Of a stretch of DNA of 64,000 nt, positions 41,980 to 50,513 are shown in pieces. The stretch is from contig JAEUIE010000050.1 in NCBI GenBank assembly GCA_016795155.1, forward strand, positions 1 to 64,000, given 5' to 3'. The stretch's first letter is position 1. Each line of letters opens with the position of its first letter. The notes below the pieces were generated by a model. It worked only from the letters and a program-made list of their open reading frames with translations, made no database searches and had not been told where the DNA came from. This DNA is from Planctomycetia bacterium. Its GTDB lineage: Bacteria; Planctomycetota; Planctomycetia; Gemmatales; HRBIN36. A program made the position numbers and the translations under genes.

Positions 41980-42858
41980 ATGAAGATGAATCGACGCGAG
42001 TTTACAAGCCTGGCTGTCACCAGTTGCCTGACCGGGAACCTGCTGGCTGGTTCCAGACCTGAACCCTGGTTCAAGATTTCACTCGCTCAATGGTCCTTGA
42101 ATCGGGCCATCTTTGGCAAGAAGATCGATCCACTCGATTTTCCACGCGTAGCCAAAGAGGATTATGGAATAAATGCAGTGGAATACGTCAATCAATTTTA
42201 CGTCGCTCAAAAAAACAAAGATGCCTATGTGTATGAACTGAAGAAACGGAGTAGCGATCTTGGAGTAACCAATGTACTCATCATGATTGATGGTGAAGGA
42301 GCACTGGGCGATCCGGATTCAGCAGCACAGAGCAAAGCCGTTGCGAATCATCACCGCTGGGTAGACTGGGCCAAAATGCTGGGCTGCCATGCCATTCGAG
42401 TGAATGCGGAAACTAAAGGCAAAGGCACTTTTGAAGAACAGATGAAACGGGCTGCGGATGGACTCGCCAAGCTGTGTGAGTATGGTGACAAGCAGGGCAT
42501 CAACATCATTGTCGAGAACCACGGCGGACTATCATCCAACGGCAAGTGGCTTAGTGGCGTCATGAAACTGGTGAATAACCCTCGCTGCGGCACATTGCCT
42601 GACTTTGGCAACTTCTATGATTACGATCATTACCAGGGTGTAGAAGAACTGATGCCATTTGCCAAAGGTGTCAGCGCCAAATCGTATCACTTTGACGAGG
42701 CGGGCAATGAAACCAAACTGGATTACGAACGCTTGCTCAAGATTGTCAAAGCTGCAGGATACCGTCGATACATCGGCGTCGAATACGAAGGCGAAAAAAT
42801 GTCGGAACCCGATGGCATTCGTGCCACGAAAAAGCTGCTGGAAAAACTGAACGCCTAA
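41980..42858 (+). CDS. Tat-exported sugar phosphate isomerase/epimerase (TIM barrel)
   Basis: From the ATG at 41980 (GAGG six bases upstream) the 292-residue protein starts with a probable Tat signal (MNRREFTSLAVTSCLTGNLL; twin Arg then Phe) and continues as an AP endonuclease 2-like (xylose isomerase-like) TIM barrel: SLAQWSLNRAIFGKKIDPLD, VLIMIDGEGALG, GCHAIRVNAETKGKG, INIIVENHGGLSSNGKW, CGTLPDFGNF and RYIGVEYEGE. Glu, His, Asp and Glu metal ligands are present in VENHGG, DFGN and VEYEGE. Planctomycetes have many such exported isomerases of unknown substrate. A second, cytosolic-looking relative follows 163 bases later. Confidence 0.88.
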   Translation: MKMNRREFTSLAVTSCLTGNLLAGSRPEPWFKISLAQWSLNRAIFGKKIDPLDFPRVAKEDYGINAVEYVNQFYVAQKNKDAYVYELKKRSSDLGVTNVLIMIDGEGALGDPDSAAQSKAVANHHRWVDWAKMLGCHAIRVNAETKGKGTFEEQMKRAADGLAKLCEYGDKQGINIIVENHGGLSSNGKWLSGVMKLVNNPRCGTLPDFGNFYDYDHYQGVEELMPFAKGVSAKSYHFDEAGNETKLDYERLLKIVKAAGYRRYIGVEYEGEKMSEPDGIRATKKLLEKLNA

Positions 42859-42884
42859 AGGAAGAGTCTGCAACGTAGCAGTGG

Positions 42885-42974
42885 CAGGGTTATTCGGTAC
42901 TCCGAATGACCCTGTTGATTATGCAAGGACTCAGCATTCTTGCAGGGTCATGCACGAGTACAAGCATAGCCCTG
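42885..42974. repeat. Intergenic hairpins with TACT loop, copies B1 and B2 in inverted orientation
   Basis: B1 (42885-42914) has CAGGGT pairing with ACCCTG, a mismatch, then ATTCGG pairing with CCGAAT around loop TACT (42898-42901). B2 (42943-42974), read on the minus strand, has CAGGG...CCCTG, ATGC...GCAT and loop TACT (complement of 42957-42960). They lie head to head in the 163 bases between the two isomerase genes and before the second gene's RBS. B2 and copy C (55057) share most of their bases; B1 keeps only the fold, base and loop. Confidence 0.75.
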
Positions 42975-43021
42975 CCAGGGCGAAACTGTTTTCACTGAAC
43001 TATTTTCCGATGGAGCCGCGA

Positions 43022-43924
43022 ATGCAGCTGGGATTTGTCAGTGCGATTCTACCCGATCAGACACTCGAAGAAGTGCTTGAGACAGCAAAACAATCCGGGT
43101 ACGACTGCGTCGAATTAATGTGCTGGCCTCCAGGTAAAGCCAATCGACGTTATGCCGGCGTCACGCATCTGGATGTGAGCAACTTCACGGCTGTTGATGC
43201 AGAGAAAGTACATGCCTTGTGCAGCAAGCATGACATCAGCATTTCTGGTTTGGGGTATTATCCGAACCCGCTCGATCCTGATCCGGAATTGCAAGCGGTC
43301 GTCGTAGAACATTTGAAGAAAGTCATCACGGCGGCAAGTTTACTGCAACTCCCCGTGGTCAATACCTTCATCGGCAGAGACTGGAAACGCAGTATCGACG
43401 AGCAGTGGGAAACCATGAAAGCTGTCTGGCGGCCCATTGTCGATCATGCAGAATCATGTGGCATTCGTATTGCCATCGAAAACTGCCCGATGATCTTCGG
43501 TCCTAACGAGTGGCCCGGCGGGAAGAATCTCGCTAATACGCCACAGACCTGGCGCAGGCTCTTTGCGGAGTTTCCGCAATTGGGGCTTAATTTCGACCCG
43601 TCACACCTGGTCTGGCAGATGATCGATATCCCTCGCGCTATTCGGGAATTTGGCAGCCGCATTATTCACGTACATGCCAAGGATGCCCGGATCGATGCAG
43701 ATGATTTGTACGAGCAGGGCGTGATGGGCCATCAATGGCATACCCCCAAGCTGCCCGGAATGGGAGATGTCAACTGGGGAGCTTTCTTCGGCGCGTTGAC
43801 CGATGCTGGTTTCCAGGGCGCAGTCTGTGTCGAAGTAGAAGATCGCGTGTTCGAGAAAACACTGGAAGATCGAAAACGGTCACTGGTTCTCAGCCAGCGT
43901 TTTCTGAGTCAATATGTTGCATGA
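43022..43924 (+). CDS. Sugar phosphate isomerase/epimerase, cytoplasmic
   Basis: From ATG 43022 (GGAG six bases upstream) this is a 300-residue protein with no signal peptide. It is a xylose isomerase-like TIM barrel with GFVSAILPDQTLEEVLETAK, CVELMCWPPGKANRRYAGV, the metal-ligand-containing RIAIENCPMIFGPNEWPGG, LNFDPSHLVWQM, IHVHAKDARID and VCVEVEDRVFE. The His, Asp and Glu of the metal site are visible (PSHLVW, HAKDA, EVEDR). It may interconvert keto sugars, or belong to the iolE/iolI or hydroxypyruvate isomerase group. The substrate cannot be decided here. The gene is 163 bases from the Tat-type relative. Confidence 0.87.
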   Translation: MQLGFVSAILPDQTLEEVLETAKQSGYDCVELMCWPPGKANRRYAGVTHLDVSNFTAVDAEKVHALCSKHDISISGLGYYPNPLDPDPELQAVVVEHLKKVITAASLLQLPVVNTFIGRDWKRSIDEQWETMKAVWRPIVDHAESCGIRIAIENCPMIFGPNEWPGGKNLANTPQTWRRLFAEFPQLGLNFDPSHLVWQMIDIPRAIREFGSRIIHVHAKDARIDADDLYEQGVMGHQWHTPKLPGMGDVNWGAFFGALTDAGFQGAVCVEVEDRVFEKTLEDRKRSLVLSQRFLSQYVA

Positions 43925-43926
43925 GC

Positions 43927-44796
43927 TTACAGTGGAGCAGGCAAATCCCGTTTGCTGAACCGCCAGGTTGCGAACAGGTAACCTGCCGCTGCCACACCTA
44001 AAAGAACAGCCAGTGCAGGTACCTGCACACCGGCAACGGGCAAATTCCATTGATTTTTGAGAATCGCATATTGCGGCTGATAATAGTAAAAGATGGAAAG
44101 CGGTCGATAGGGAGCCAAGCCATCCCATAACTGCCCAAACAGATTCAGCAGCGACATGAACAGGACAATGCCAAATGACCAGGCAAGTACTCGCCATCGT
44201 GATCGACCGACAGAAGAAATGGCATAGGTGATACCACCCAGGGCCAGCGACAGACTTAGCGCTAATAGTGCTGCCTTCCAGTATTCTGAAAGATCAGCAC
44301 TAGGCAGCGGGACTATCATCTTGCCCAGCCAGGTGCCGAGCAACATGCACAACACCAGCCCCGTCATGGTAGTCAGGTCTACCACAAGATGCGTCAGGAC
44401 AATGCGCCAACGTGCTACTGGTTGCGAGATGAGCAGTTCCATCGTACCTCGTTCAATCTCGCCCGCAAGAGCCGATGCGCCCCGACCCAATGCCCAGATC
44501 ATCAAGATAGTTTGAGGCAACGGGTGCACATAGCCGACACTGAGCAGATCGCTGGTTTTGGAGACATCCACCGACTCGCCGCCGAGAACCGCCTGGAACA
44601 ACTTGCCGGAACCTTCAAAGACGATGGCATAGAGATCTTTGGCCGAAATCTTCTTCAAGATAGCAGGCAGCACTTCAACCGTAACGCGGTCAGTGATCTT
44701 GACCCAGAAACCTTCAAACAGAGTAAGCAGAAACGCAGCGCCAAACCAAGGCCAGCGGATGTCGCGAAGTATCTTGAAGTAAAGCGAAACGTTCAT
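43927..44796 (-). CDS. ABC-2 type transporter permease
   Basis: The ATG at 44794-44796 begins one base after the preceding ATPase stop (TGACATG), showing translational coupling. The 289 residues contain about six membrane helices with a first helix around WPWFGAAFLLTLFEGFWVKI, a loop with ALGRGASALAGEIERGTMEL and LLISQPVARWRIVLTHLV, typical of ABC-2 permeases of the ABC exporter group. It would work with the adjacent ATPase to export a substrate. A longer frame to 44841 overlaps the ATPase end and is not needed. Confidence 0.87.
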   Translation of the reverse strand: MNVSLYFKILRDIRWPWFGAAFLLTLFEGFWVKITDRVTVEVLPAILKKISAKDLYAIVFEGSGKLFQAVLGGESVDVSKTSDLLSVGYVHPLPQTILMIWALGRGASALAGEIERGTMELLISQPVARWRIVLTHLVVDLTTMTGLVLCMLLGTWLGKMIVPLPSADLSEYWKAALLALSLSLALGGITYAISSVGRSRWRVLAWSFGIVLFMSLLNLFGQLWDGLAPYRPLSIFYYYQPQYAILKNQWNLPVAGVQVPALAVLLGVAAAGYLFATWRFSKRDLPAPL

Positions 44797-44797
44797 G

Positions 44798-45679
44798 TCA
44801 ATCCTCAGTGCCATTGGCATGGTATTTCTGATAAATGCCACTCAAGCCTTCTGGTTCAATTCGTAACTCAGAAACACCATGTTGAGCTAGCCATGCAAGA
44901 AGCGGCTGCAATTCACCGCGTAGATGAATCTGCCAGCATAAGTCGTTTTTCTCTGCAGAAATGCCTGCAGGCAACGGTTGCGTAGGCTGCTCCTTGAACA
45001 TGACAATCACTTTGCGCAGGCTCTGAATTTCATCCAGCGATTGCTGATGCACCAGCTTGCCAAGCCGCAAAATGCCCACGCGATGACAAACCGTTTCCAC
45101 CTCGTGCAACACATGGGAAGAAAAGAGAATAGTCTGGCCACGATCGCGTGCTTCCTTGATCTGTTCGAGCAATTCATCCCGCATCGTAGGGTCAAGGGTA
45201 TTCGTAGGCTCATCCAGAATAGCCAGTGGTGTGCGTGCGAGAATAACTGCCATCAAGGCGATTTTCCGCTTCATCCCAGAAGAAAGCTGAGCCAGTGGCC
45301 GCTTGATATCAATGTTGAATCTTTTGCTGAGCAACTCGATGTCGCCGGAAAAAGGTTGGCGACGAAGCCCGGCAAGAAACCGGAGTAACTGCACACCGGT
45401 GAGGTTATCGTAAAGCCGCAATTCACCTGGAAGATACGATACGAGTTCTCGAACTTCCAGGCTGTGCTTCCAGCAATCGAGATCTTGAACACAGGCCTGA
45501 CCGTTGGTGGGCTTCAACATGCCCAGCAGGATACGGATCGCAGTTGACTTGCCTGAACCGTTGGGTCCCAGCAAGCCGTAGACTTCGCCGGGAGCAATGG
45601 AAAGATCGAGTTGATCCAAAGCACGGTGCCGTCCATAATCCTTGGTGAGTCCGGTTGTGTGTACCAGTGGTCGCATCAT
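44798..45679 (-). CDS. ABC transporter ATP-binding protein
   Basis: This 293-residue ATPase energises the permease encoded next to it. It has Walker A GPNGSGKST (38-46), a Q-loop region, the signature LSSGM (132-136), Walker B LAILDEP (152-158) and the H-loop His in LFSSHVLHEVE. The signature has Ser and Met in the usual LSGGQ positions, seen in many ABC-2-type exporters. The C-terminal 80 residues are a small domain as found in CcmA/NatA-type proteins. The pair probably forms a two-gene exporter; the substrate is unknown. Confidence 0.92.
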   Translation of the reverse strand: MMRPLVHTTGLTKDYGRHRALDQLDLSIAPGEVYGLLGPNGSGKSTAIRILLGMLKPTNGQACVQDLDCWKHSLEVRELVSYLPGELRLYDNLTGVQLLRFLAGLRRQPFSGDIELLSKRFNIDIKRPLAQLSSGMKRKIALMAVILARTPLAILDEPTNTLDPTMRDELLEQIKEARDRGQTILFSSHVLHEVETVCHRVGILRLGKLVHQQSLDEIQSLRKVIVMFKEQPTQPLPAGISAEKNDLCWQIHLRGELQPLLAWLAQHGVSELRIEPEGLSGIYQKYHANGTED

Positions 45680-45833
45680 CCTGGAAGGCTTCCGTAATCT
45701 ATTGGAATCGATATCTTATGAGGGCGTTCTTGCCATTGCCAACTCGAACAGGCAACTACCTGACGACTGGTCTTGCCTCGATATCCGAGGTTGTGCATAA
45801 TGCGGCGAACAAGATTTAGCCAAGGAAGGCTGC

Positions 45834-46541
45834 ATGGTCGTGACAGTTAAAGTACAACCGGCATTGTTAGCTGGTTTAACAGCGGCGTTTGCTTCGTCTT
45901 CTGAATGCCTGCTGATATCATCACGCACACAACCGGGATTGTTCCCAGCCACTGCAGTTGGCAAGGCGGCAGCCAAGGCTGCTCAGGAAGCAGGCTGGCT
46001 GAATGTGGTACGCTCTGAGACTAAGGGAAAATCCCTCAATACCTATGTCAGTTTATCACAAGCTGGAATGGAGTATTTGTTAACTCAGAACAATCCCAAG
46101 CCGTTGCTGGAAGCCATTCAGACACAATTACATCAATTGGAATCAACACACTCCGAACTGCGTAAGCAACTGCAAAACTGTCAGCTACAAATCGAGACCC
46201 TGCGAAGCAAAACCGAGCAGTTGGAACGGCTTGCAGGTTCAACCGTTACACATGAAAAAGTTACCATGCCCGATTGGGAATCCACGATCAGTGGTTACCT
46301 GATGAATCGACAAGTTTCCAGGCCTGCGGAAGACTGTCCTTTGACGGAATTGTACCAGCATGCCAAGCAGCAGATGCCGCAATTGAGCGTGGGTACATTC
46401 CATGATGGCATTCGCCGGCTACAGGCCAGGCACGAAATCGATTTACAACCCTGGACCGGTTCCCTGCATGAATTGCCGCAACCCGAATTGGCTCTGATGC
46501 AGGGGCATTCCGTAGCCTATTATGCCAGTCCGCGGGGATAG
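45834..46541 (+). CDS. Winged-helix protein partner of the AAA ATPase, unknown function
   Basis: This 235-residue soluble protein has three parts. Residues about 8-90 look like a winged helix (LLISSRTQPGLFPATAVGKA, then AGWLNVV and YVSLSQAGMEYLL, the second part fitting a wing). Residues about 92-132 form a coiled coil (LHQLESTHSELRKQLQNCQL). The C-terminal 90 residues include LSVGTFHDGIRRLQARHEID, LQPWTGSLHELPQPELALMQ and GHSVAYYAS, a second winged-helix-like fold. It has no membrane segment or catalytic motif. The AAA ATPase starts 44 bases downstream, so the two are probably one operon and perhaps one complex. I do not recognise the family. Confidence 0.75.
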   Translation: MVVTVKVQPALLAGLTAAFASSSECLLISSRTQPGLFPATAVGKAAAKAAQEAGWLNVVRSETKGKSLNTYVSLSQAGMEYLLTQNNPKPLLEAIQTQLHQLESTHSELRKQLQNCQLQIETLRSKTEQLERLAGSTVTHEKVTMPDWESTISGYLMNRQVSRPAEDCPLTELYQHAKQQMPQLSVGTFHDGIRRLQARHEIDLQPWTGSLHELPQPELALMQGHSVAYYASPRG

Positions 46542-46585
46542 CAGACCACAACATTACTTGAATCGGCAAGCGAAGAGGATGTCAC

Positions 46586-48850
46586 ATGCCAGCAGTTCAA
46601 GATCGACCGGTAACGTCACGCGCCATCCAGCTTTTGCGCAAAGCAGGGAATCCCTTCCGCAATTACTTTGCAAGACATCCCGATGACGATGTCTGTTCAC
46701 GCTACCATGTGGCAGAACTCTATGCCCGTGAGCGTGAACAACTGCTTGCCGTGGTTGATCTCTATCGCCACGATCCCAAAACCCATTCGGAAATCGTGCC
46801 GGTCCTTGGAAATAAGGGTGCGGGCAAAACGCACTTGCTCCATTCGCTCAAACATGGACCTACGCAAGGCTGGCAACTGGTGGTAACGCCAGGAACCTAT
46901 CAGAAAGGCACCGACTTCCCTGAGTATGTTCTCTTTCAGATCATCGATACGCTGCTGACGGGTGGCAAGCAAAAAGGCAAACGCCCCCTCGAATTCATCG
47001 GCGAAGAACTCACCAGGCGCCACCTGGTGCAGACCCTCGAAGCCATGCCGACAAGTGAGCGAATGAATTACTTTGGAAACGCAAGCCTGGCTCGTTGGGT
47101 GCGCAAGCTTGGACTCGGACAAGCACAGGCTGAGGAAAGATACCAGTGGCTTCTGGAAACATTGCGCAAACCGCATGGCATGCCCATTCGACAAGCCTGT
47201 CAGGAAGCACAGCTTGACCTACAGAAGATCAGCGATGCAATTACTCAGCATGTGGACAACACGGAATCACGTGCCACCCTGGGGATGATGCGTCGCCGCA
47301 TCATCCAGGGGTTTGTCCTCTCTGCGTTGATGCAGCAGGAAACAGTGCTCGCAGATTTTCTCACCGATGGCTTTGCCCGACTCGATTTTCAGGTGCGACC
47401 GGGCAGACAGGATCTGGTGCTGTCCCTCTTTAAGGCTTTGATGGATATCATGTTGTCGCTGAAAGTGCCTGTCGTCGTTGCGTTCGACCAGTTGGAAGAC
47501 CTGTTGCTGGTGCGTCGAAACGAAGATGCTCATAAGATCAGCGAATCGTTCTTTGCTGGCATTGTGCAGTTGATGCATCGGATAGATGGACTCTGCTTCC
47601 TGGTCTTTGCGGAACGAGGCTTGTGGAACCGATTCGTTCCCAGCCTCGATGGCTACATACAGGATCGCCTCAACAATCCGATACACTTGCCCAAGTTTGG
47701 AACAATTAAAGCACTGCGACTTGAACCGCCTGCACCGTACCTCGTCTGGCAGGTGGTAGCGGCTCGTCTAAAGCCGGCTCTCGAGGAACTCGGGCAGGAT
47801 GTAAAACAATGTACCGCTATCTTTCCATTCACCGATGACCAGGTAACCCGTGTTGCCAAAACCGAACCAACCCTGCGCGACATGTTGCAGCAGTTCAGGC
47901 ATCTGTTCGATTCACTGATCTATGGCAGCACGCCCGTCACTATGGTGGAACAGGATGCCCCAACCGTCAAGGAACTGCCTGTTCCAGAAGTGATGCCACC
48001 CCAGGTGAAGAGTATCGTCGCTGTGGAAACGCCTGCGAATCCCGTTTTCCCACCTCTTAAGGATCAGTATCCTCCTGTGGCCAGGCAGATTGCTACGCGA
48101 GACGCTATCGATCTGGGCTTGTGGCCTGCTCAGGGTTCAGCTTTTCCGATTAATGCCGAGAAACCTGTTGAAATCTGCAAGCCTGCGAAAGTGGAAGAAC
48201 GAACAGTAAAGTCTTCCGTTCAGTCGGTTCCCGTCAATTTGGTGGAAACCTGGCGAGAAGAATGTGTTGCTGCTGTGGCGAAGTTAAGTCCCGAAGGAGC
48301 ATTGACTGGTGCTGCACGTGAACTGCAATCCGGACTGGGAAGTATGCTGCTGGCCTGTCAGGATCAGGGAGTAAAACTGGGACCTTGGCGAGTTACTCAC
48401 GTGGTGCCGGAACTCAGCTTTGGCGATCACCCCAGTTACGGTGTCATTTCCATTATCCACTGGGCAGGCAAGGCCGGGAAAACCTGGCGATTGGGGATCG
48501 GCCTGTTCCTGGGGCGAGGGCCGGGTAAGCCTCGTGACCTGGCAGTGAAACTGAGCGCCTTTGACGACGAACCCTGTGTGATTGATCAGCTGATTCTTCT
48601 GCGGCCCTCGGATGACACTTCCATCACCGGCAAAAGTAAAACACTGTGGGATGAATCGGCCAGCAGAGGTCGTATCTCCCGACTGGAATCACTCGATCTG
48701 GAACACTTTGCCTGGCTCTATGCTTTTCCACGCTGGCAGTCAGCGCTTGCAGATGCCCAGGCAGGTTCCACCTTACCGCCACTAACAGATTTCCTGCAGG
48801 ATCAGTTGCACGATCTGCTCATCCAACTCTGTCTGCCAGCGCAGGAGTAA
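46586..48850 (+). CDS. Large AAA-type ATPase, partner of the winged-helix protein
   Basis: This 754-residue protein has an N-terminal AAA/P-loop domain with Walker A GNKGAGKT (75-82) and Walker B VVVAFDQLED (297-306), where the DQLE sequence supplies Asp301 and the catalytic Glu304. Between them is a large helical insert with Arg/Lys patches. A FLVFAERGLWNRF segment (338-350) and an IHLPKFGTIKALRLEPPAPY stretch precede the helical lid with TEPTLRDMLQQFRHLF. A Pro-rich linker (about 450-550) leads to an unrecognised C-terminal domain (560-754) that contains GLFLGRGPGKPRDLAVKLSA. DNA-remodelling or defence use is possible but unproven. Confidence 0.8.
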   Translation: MPAVQDRPVTSRAIQLLRKAGNPFRNYFARHPDDDVCSRYHVAELYAREREQLLAVVDLYRHDPKTHSEIVPVLGNKGAGKTHLLHSLKHGPTQGWQLVVTPGTYQKGTDFPEYVLFQIIDTLLTGGKQKGKRPLEFIGEELTRRHLVQTLEAMPTSERMNYFGNASLARWVRKLGLGQAQAEERYQWLLETLRKPHGMPIRQACQEAQLDLQKISDAITQHVDNTESRATLGMMRRRIIQGFVLSALMQQETVLADFLTDGFARLDFQVRPGRQDLVLSLFKALMDIMLSLKVPVVVAFDQLEDLLLVRRNEDAHKISESFFAGIVQLMHRIDGLCFLVFAERGLWNRFVPSLDGYIQDRLNNPIHLPKFGTIKALRLEPPAPYLVWQVVAARLKPALEELGQDVKQCTAIFPFTDDQVTRVAKTEPTLRDMLQQFRHLFDSLIYGSTPVTMVEQDAPTVKELPVPEVMPPQVKSIVAVETPANPVFPPLKDQYPPVARQIATRDAIDLGLWPAQGSAFPINAEKPVEICKPAKVEERTVKSSVQSVPVNLVETWREECVAAVAKLSPEGALTGAARELQSGLGSMLLACQDQGVKLGPWRVTHVVPELSFGDHPSYGVISIIHWAGKAGKTWRLGIGLFLGRGPGKPRDLAVKLSAFDDEPCVIDQLILLRPSDDTSITGKSKTLWDESASRGRISRLESLDLEHFAWLYAFPRWQSALADAQAGSTLPPLTDFLQDQLHDLLIQLCLPAQE

Positions 48851-48894
48851 AGCTTGGGTTTCATCTTTTTCGAAGGGTTTGGGGTGAAGGGTTC

Positions 48895-49368
48895 TTATTG
48901 TGAACGCTGCCAGTCTCCCGATTTGCCACCCGATTTGGAATCGAGTTGTATCTGCGATATGACCATACTCTTGTCATATGATTTGCACATGTCGTAAATG
49001 GTAAGCGCTGCAACACTGACCGCGGTGAGGGCTTCCATCTCAACCCCGGTGCGGCCCACTACCTTAGCCTCTGCTGTAATGCTGATCTTGCTTGGTTCAA
49101 CAAAACTGAAATCGATACTGACACCAGTCAATGGCAACGGATGGCACAAGGGGATCAGTTGTCCGGTTTGCTTGGCTGCCATGATGCCTGCCAGCCTGGC
49201 TACTTCGATCACATTGCCTTTGCTGAGTGAATGGTTCTGAATCAGTCGCCATGTCTCTTCCTGCATCTGCACCTGCCCACTGGCCCGTGCGATGCGCACC
49301 GTTTCGCTCTTGGCGGACGTGTCCACCATTCGGCTGGCGCCCTGTTCATCAAAATGAGTCAGTGACAT
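48895..49368 (-). CDS. moaC: Cyclic pyranopterin monophosphate synthase
   Basis: MoaC completes the first step of molybdenum cofactor synthesis, turning the MoaA product into cyclic pyranopterin monophosphate. The 157-residue protein begins LTHFDEQGASRMVDTSAKSE and has KGNVIEVARLAGIMAAKQTG, the substrate-binding LIPLCHPLPLTG with Cys and His, GRTGVEMEALTAVSVAALTI and MCKSYDKSM with Asp/Lys catalytic residues. Other cofactor genes (moaA, moaD, moaE) are absent here. It is five bases after the upstream GspS-like gene on the same strand, although the pathways are unrelated. Confidence 0.95.
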   Translation of the reverse strand: MSLTHFDEQGASRMVDTSAKSETVRIARASGQVQMQEETWRLIQNHSLSKGNVIEVARLAGIMAAKQTGQLIPLCHPLPLTGVSIDFSFVEPSKISITAEAKVVGRTGVEMEALTAVSVAALTIYDMCKSYDKSMVISQIQLDSKSGGKSGDWQRSQ

Positions 49369-49373
49369 GTAGA

Positions 49374-50513
49374 TTATCCACGAAACAGATGTGGCACAAA
49401 GCGGCTGGTGTTCTGGGTCACCAGTCCATCATCCTCACGAACGCCAATTCCACATGCATAGCCGTTGACCAGCCAGGAACCAATCACTGCAGTGTTGCCA
49501 TCAAATCGCCCAGGCGGCTGGAATTCCTGATAGACCCATAGCCCTTCGTCATAAGTGCCATCAGTTTGAGCCACGACGTAATCATCATCAAGGATGGTGA
49601 CGTTAGCTCCTTCGCGCCCTCGTGCCGGCTTGCGTACCATCACGACATCATTAATTGGCTGCCAACTGGCGCGCAGCAGATAAGGATGATCGGGATACAT
49701 TTCCCAAAGGATCGGCAACAGACCTTTGCCACTCAGTAACACCTTCCAAGCCGGTTCCAGCCATTTGGTGCTGGCTGTCGGAATGTGTTGTCCGAAGGCT
49801 TCCGTCATCAGCCATTCCCACGGGTACAGCTTGAACATGTTGAGTATGGGCTGGTTCTTGACATCAACAAATGTCTGGTTTTTATGGTTCCAGCCGATCT
49901 CTTCCACGGGAACAGGCACTGTAGTGATGCCTGCCTGCTGGGCCACATCCATCATGTAGCCAATAGTCAGCTCATCTTCGTCCTGTCCTTTCATGCACGA
50001 AAAATGGACAGGGTTTTGCAGGACGGTTTCCTGAGCATAACGCTGCCATGCTTCAATCAACCTTTCGTGGATGGAATTAAACTGGTCATCACTCGCGTGT
50101 GTTTGTTCCAGCCATTGCCACTGTACGACGGCAGCTTCCATCAGCGAGGTGGGAGTGTCTGCATTGAATTCGAGCAGTTTGGGTGTTCCGGAGCCATCAA
50201 AGAGAAAATCGAATCGGCCATAAATGGTATGGGCATCCCGTTCCCAGCTTTGCTTGACATAATTCACGAAATGCTCTGGCACCTGCAATTCAGCAAAACG
50301 ATCCTGGCCGATGATGTAATCCACCGCAGCCAGGCACATGCGATCGAGTTCCTGAGTCGCTGACTCGAGCGTGTTGATTTCCTGCGAGGTGAACTGGTAA
50401 TAGACCGACTCATCCCAATAGGGTGAACCATCATCAAGGGTATGATAAATCAGGCCGACTGATTCCAGTTGACGTTGCCAGTTGGATCGAGGGGAGGCGG
50501 GAACCCGTTTCAT
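49374..50513 (-). CDS. Glutathionylspermidine synthase-like ATP-grasp protein
   Basis: This 379-residue protein matches the YjfC/YgiC branch of the GspS family, which consists of the C-terminal synthase domain alone. Features include FDFLFDGSGTPKLLEFNADT followed by PTSLMEAAVVQWQWLEQ, the ATP-grasp loop-like VRKPARGREGANVTILDD and the end PGRFDGNTAVIGSWLVNGYA. It would use ATP to form an amide bond, probably between a peptide or glutathione-like acid and an amine. The amidase domain of E. coli Gss is absent. It is in an operon with a YgiB-like lipoprotein (one-base overlap, TGATG) and DUF350, as E. coli yjfC is with yjfM and yjfL. Confidence 0.9.
   Translation of the reverse strand: MKRVPASPRSNWQRQLESVGLIYHTLDDGSPYWDESVYYQFTSQEINTLESATQELDRMCLAAVDYIIGQDRFAELQVPEHFVNYVKQSWERDAHTIYGRFDFLFDGSGTPKLLEFNADTPTSLMEAAVVQWQWLEQTHASDDQFNSIHERLIEAWQRYAQETVLQNPVHFSCMKGQDEDELTIGYMMDVAQQAGITTVPVPVEEIGWNHKNQTFVDVKNQPILNMFKLYPWEWLMTEAFGQHIPTASTKWLEPAWKVLLSGKGLLPILWEMYPDHPYLLRASWQPINDVVMVRKPARGREGANVTILDDDYVVAQTDGTYDEGLWVYQEFQPPGRFDGNTAVIGSWLVNGYACGIGVREDDGLVTQNTSRFVPHLFRG

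Noticed and set aside
46586-48850. AAA ATPase considered a known BREX or transposition ATPase
   Set aside because: The Walker motifs alone are not enough, and no BREX methyltransferase, PglZ or transposase gene is nearby. I left it unclassified.
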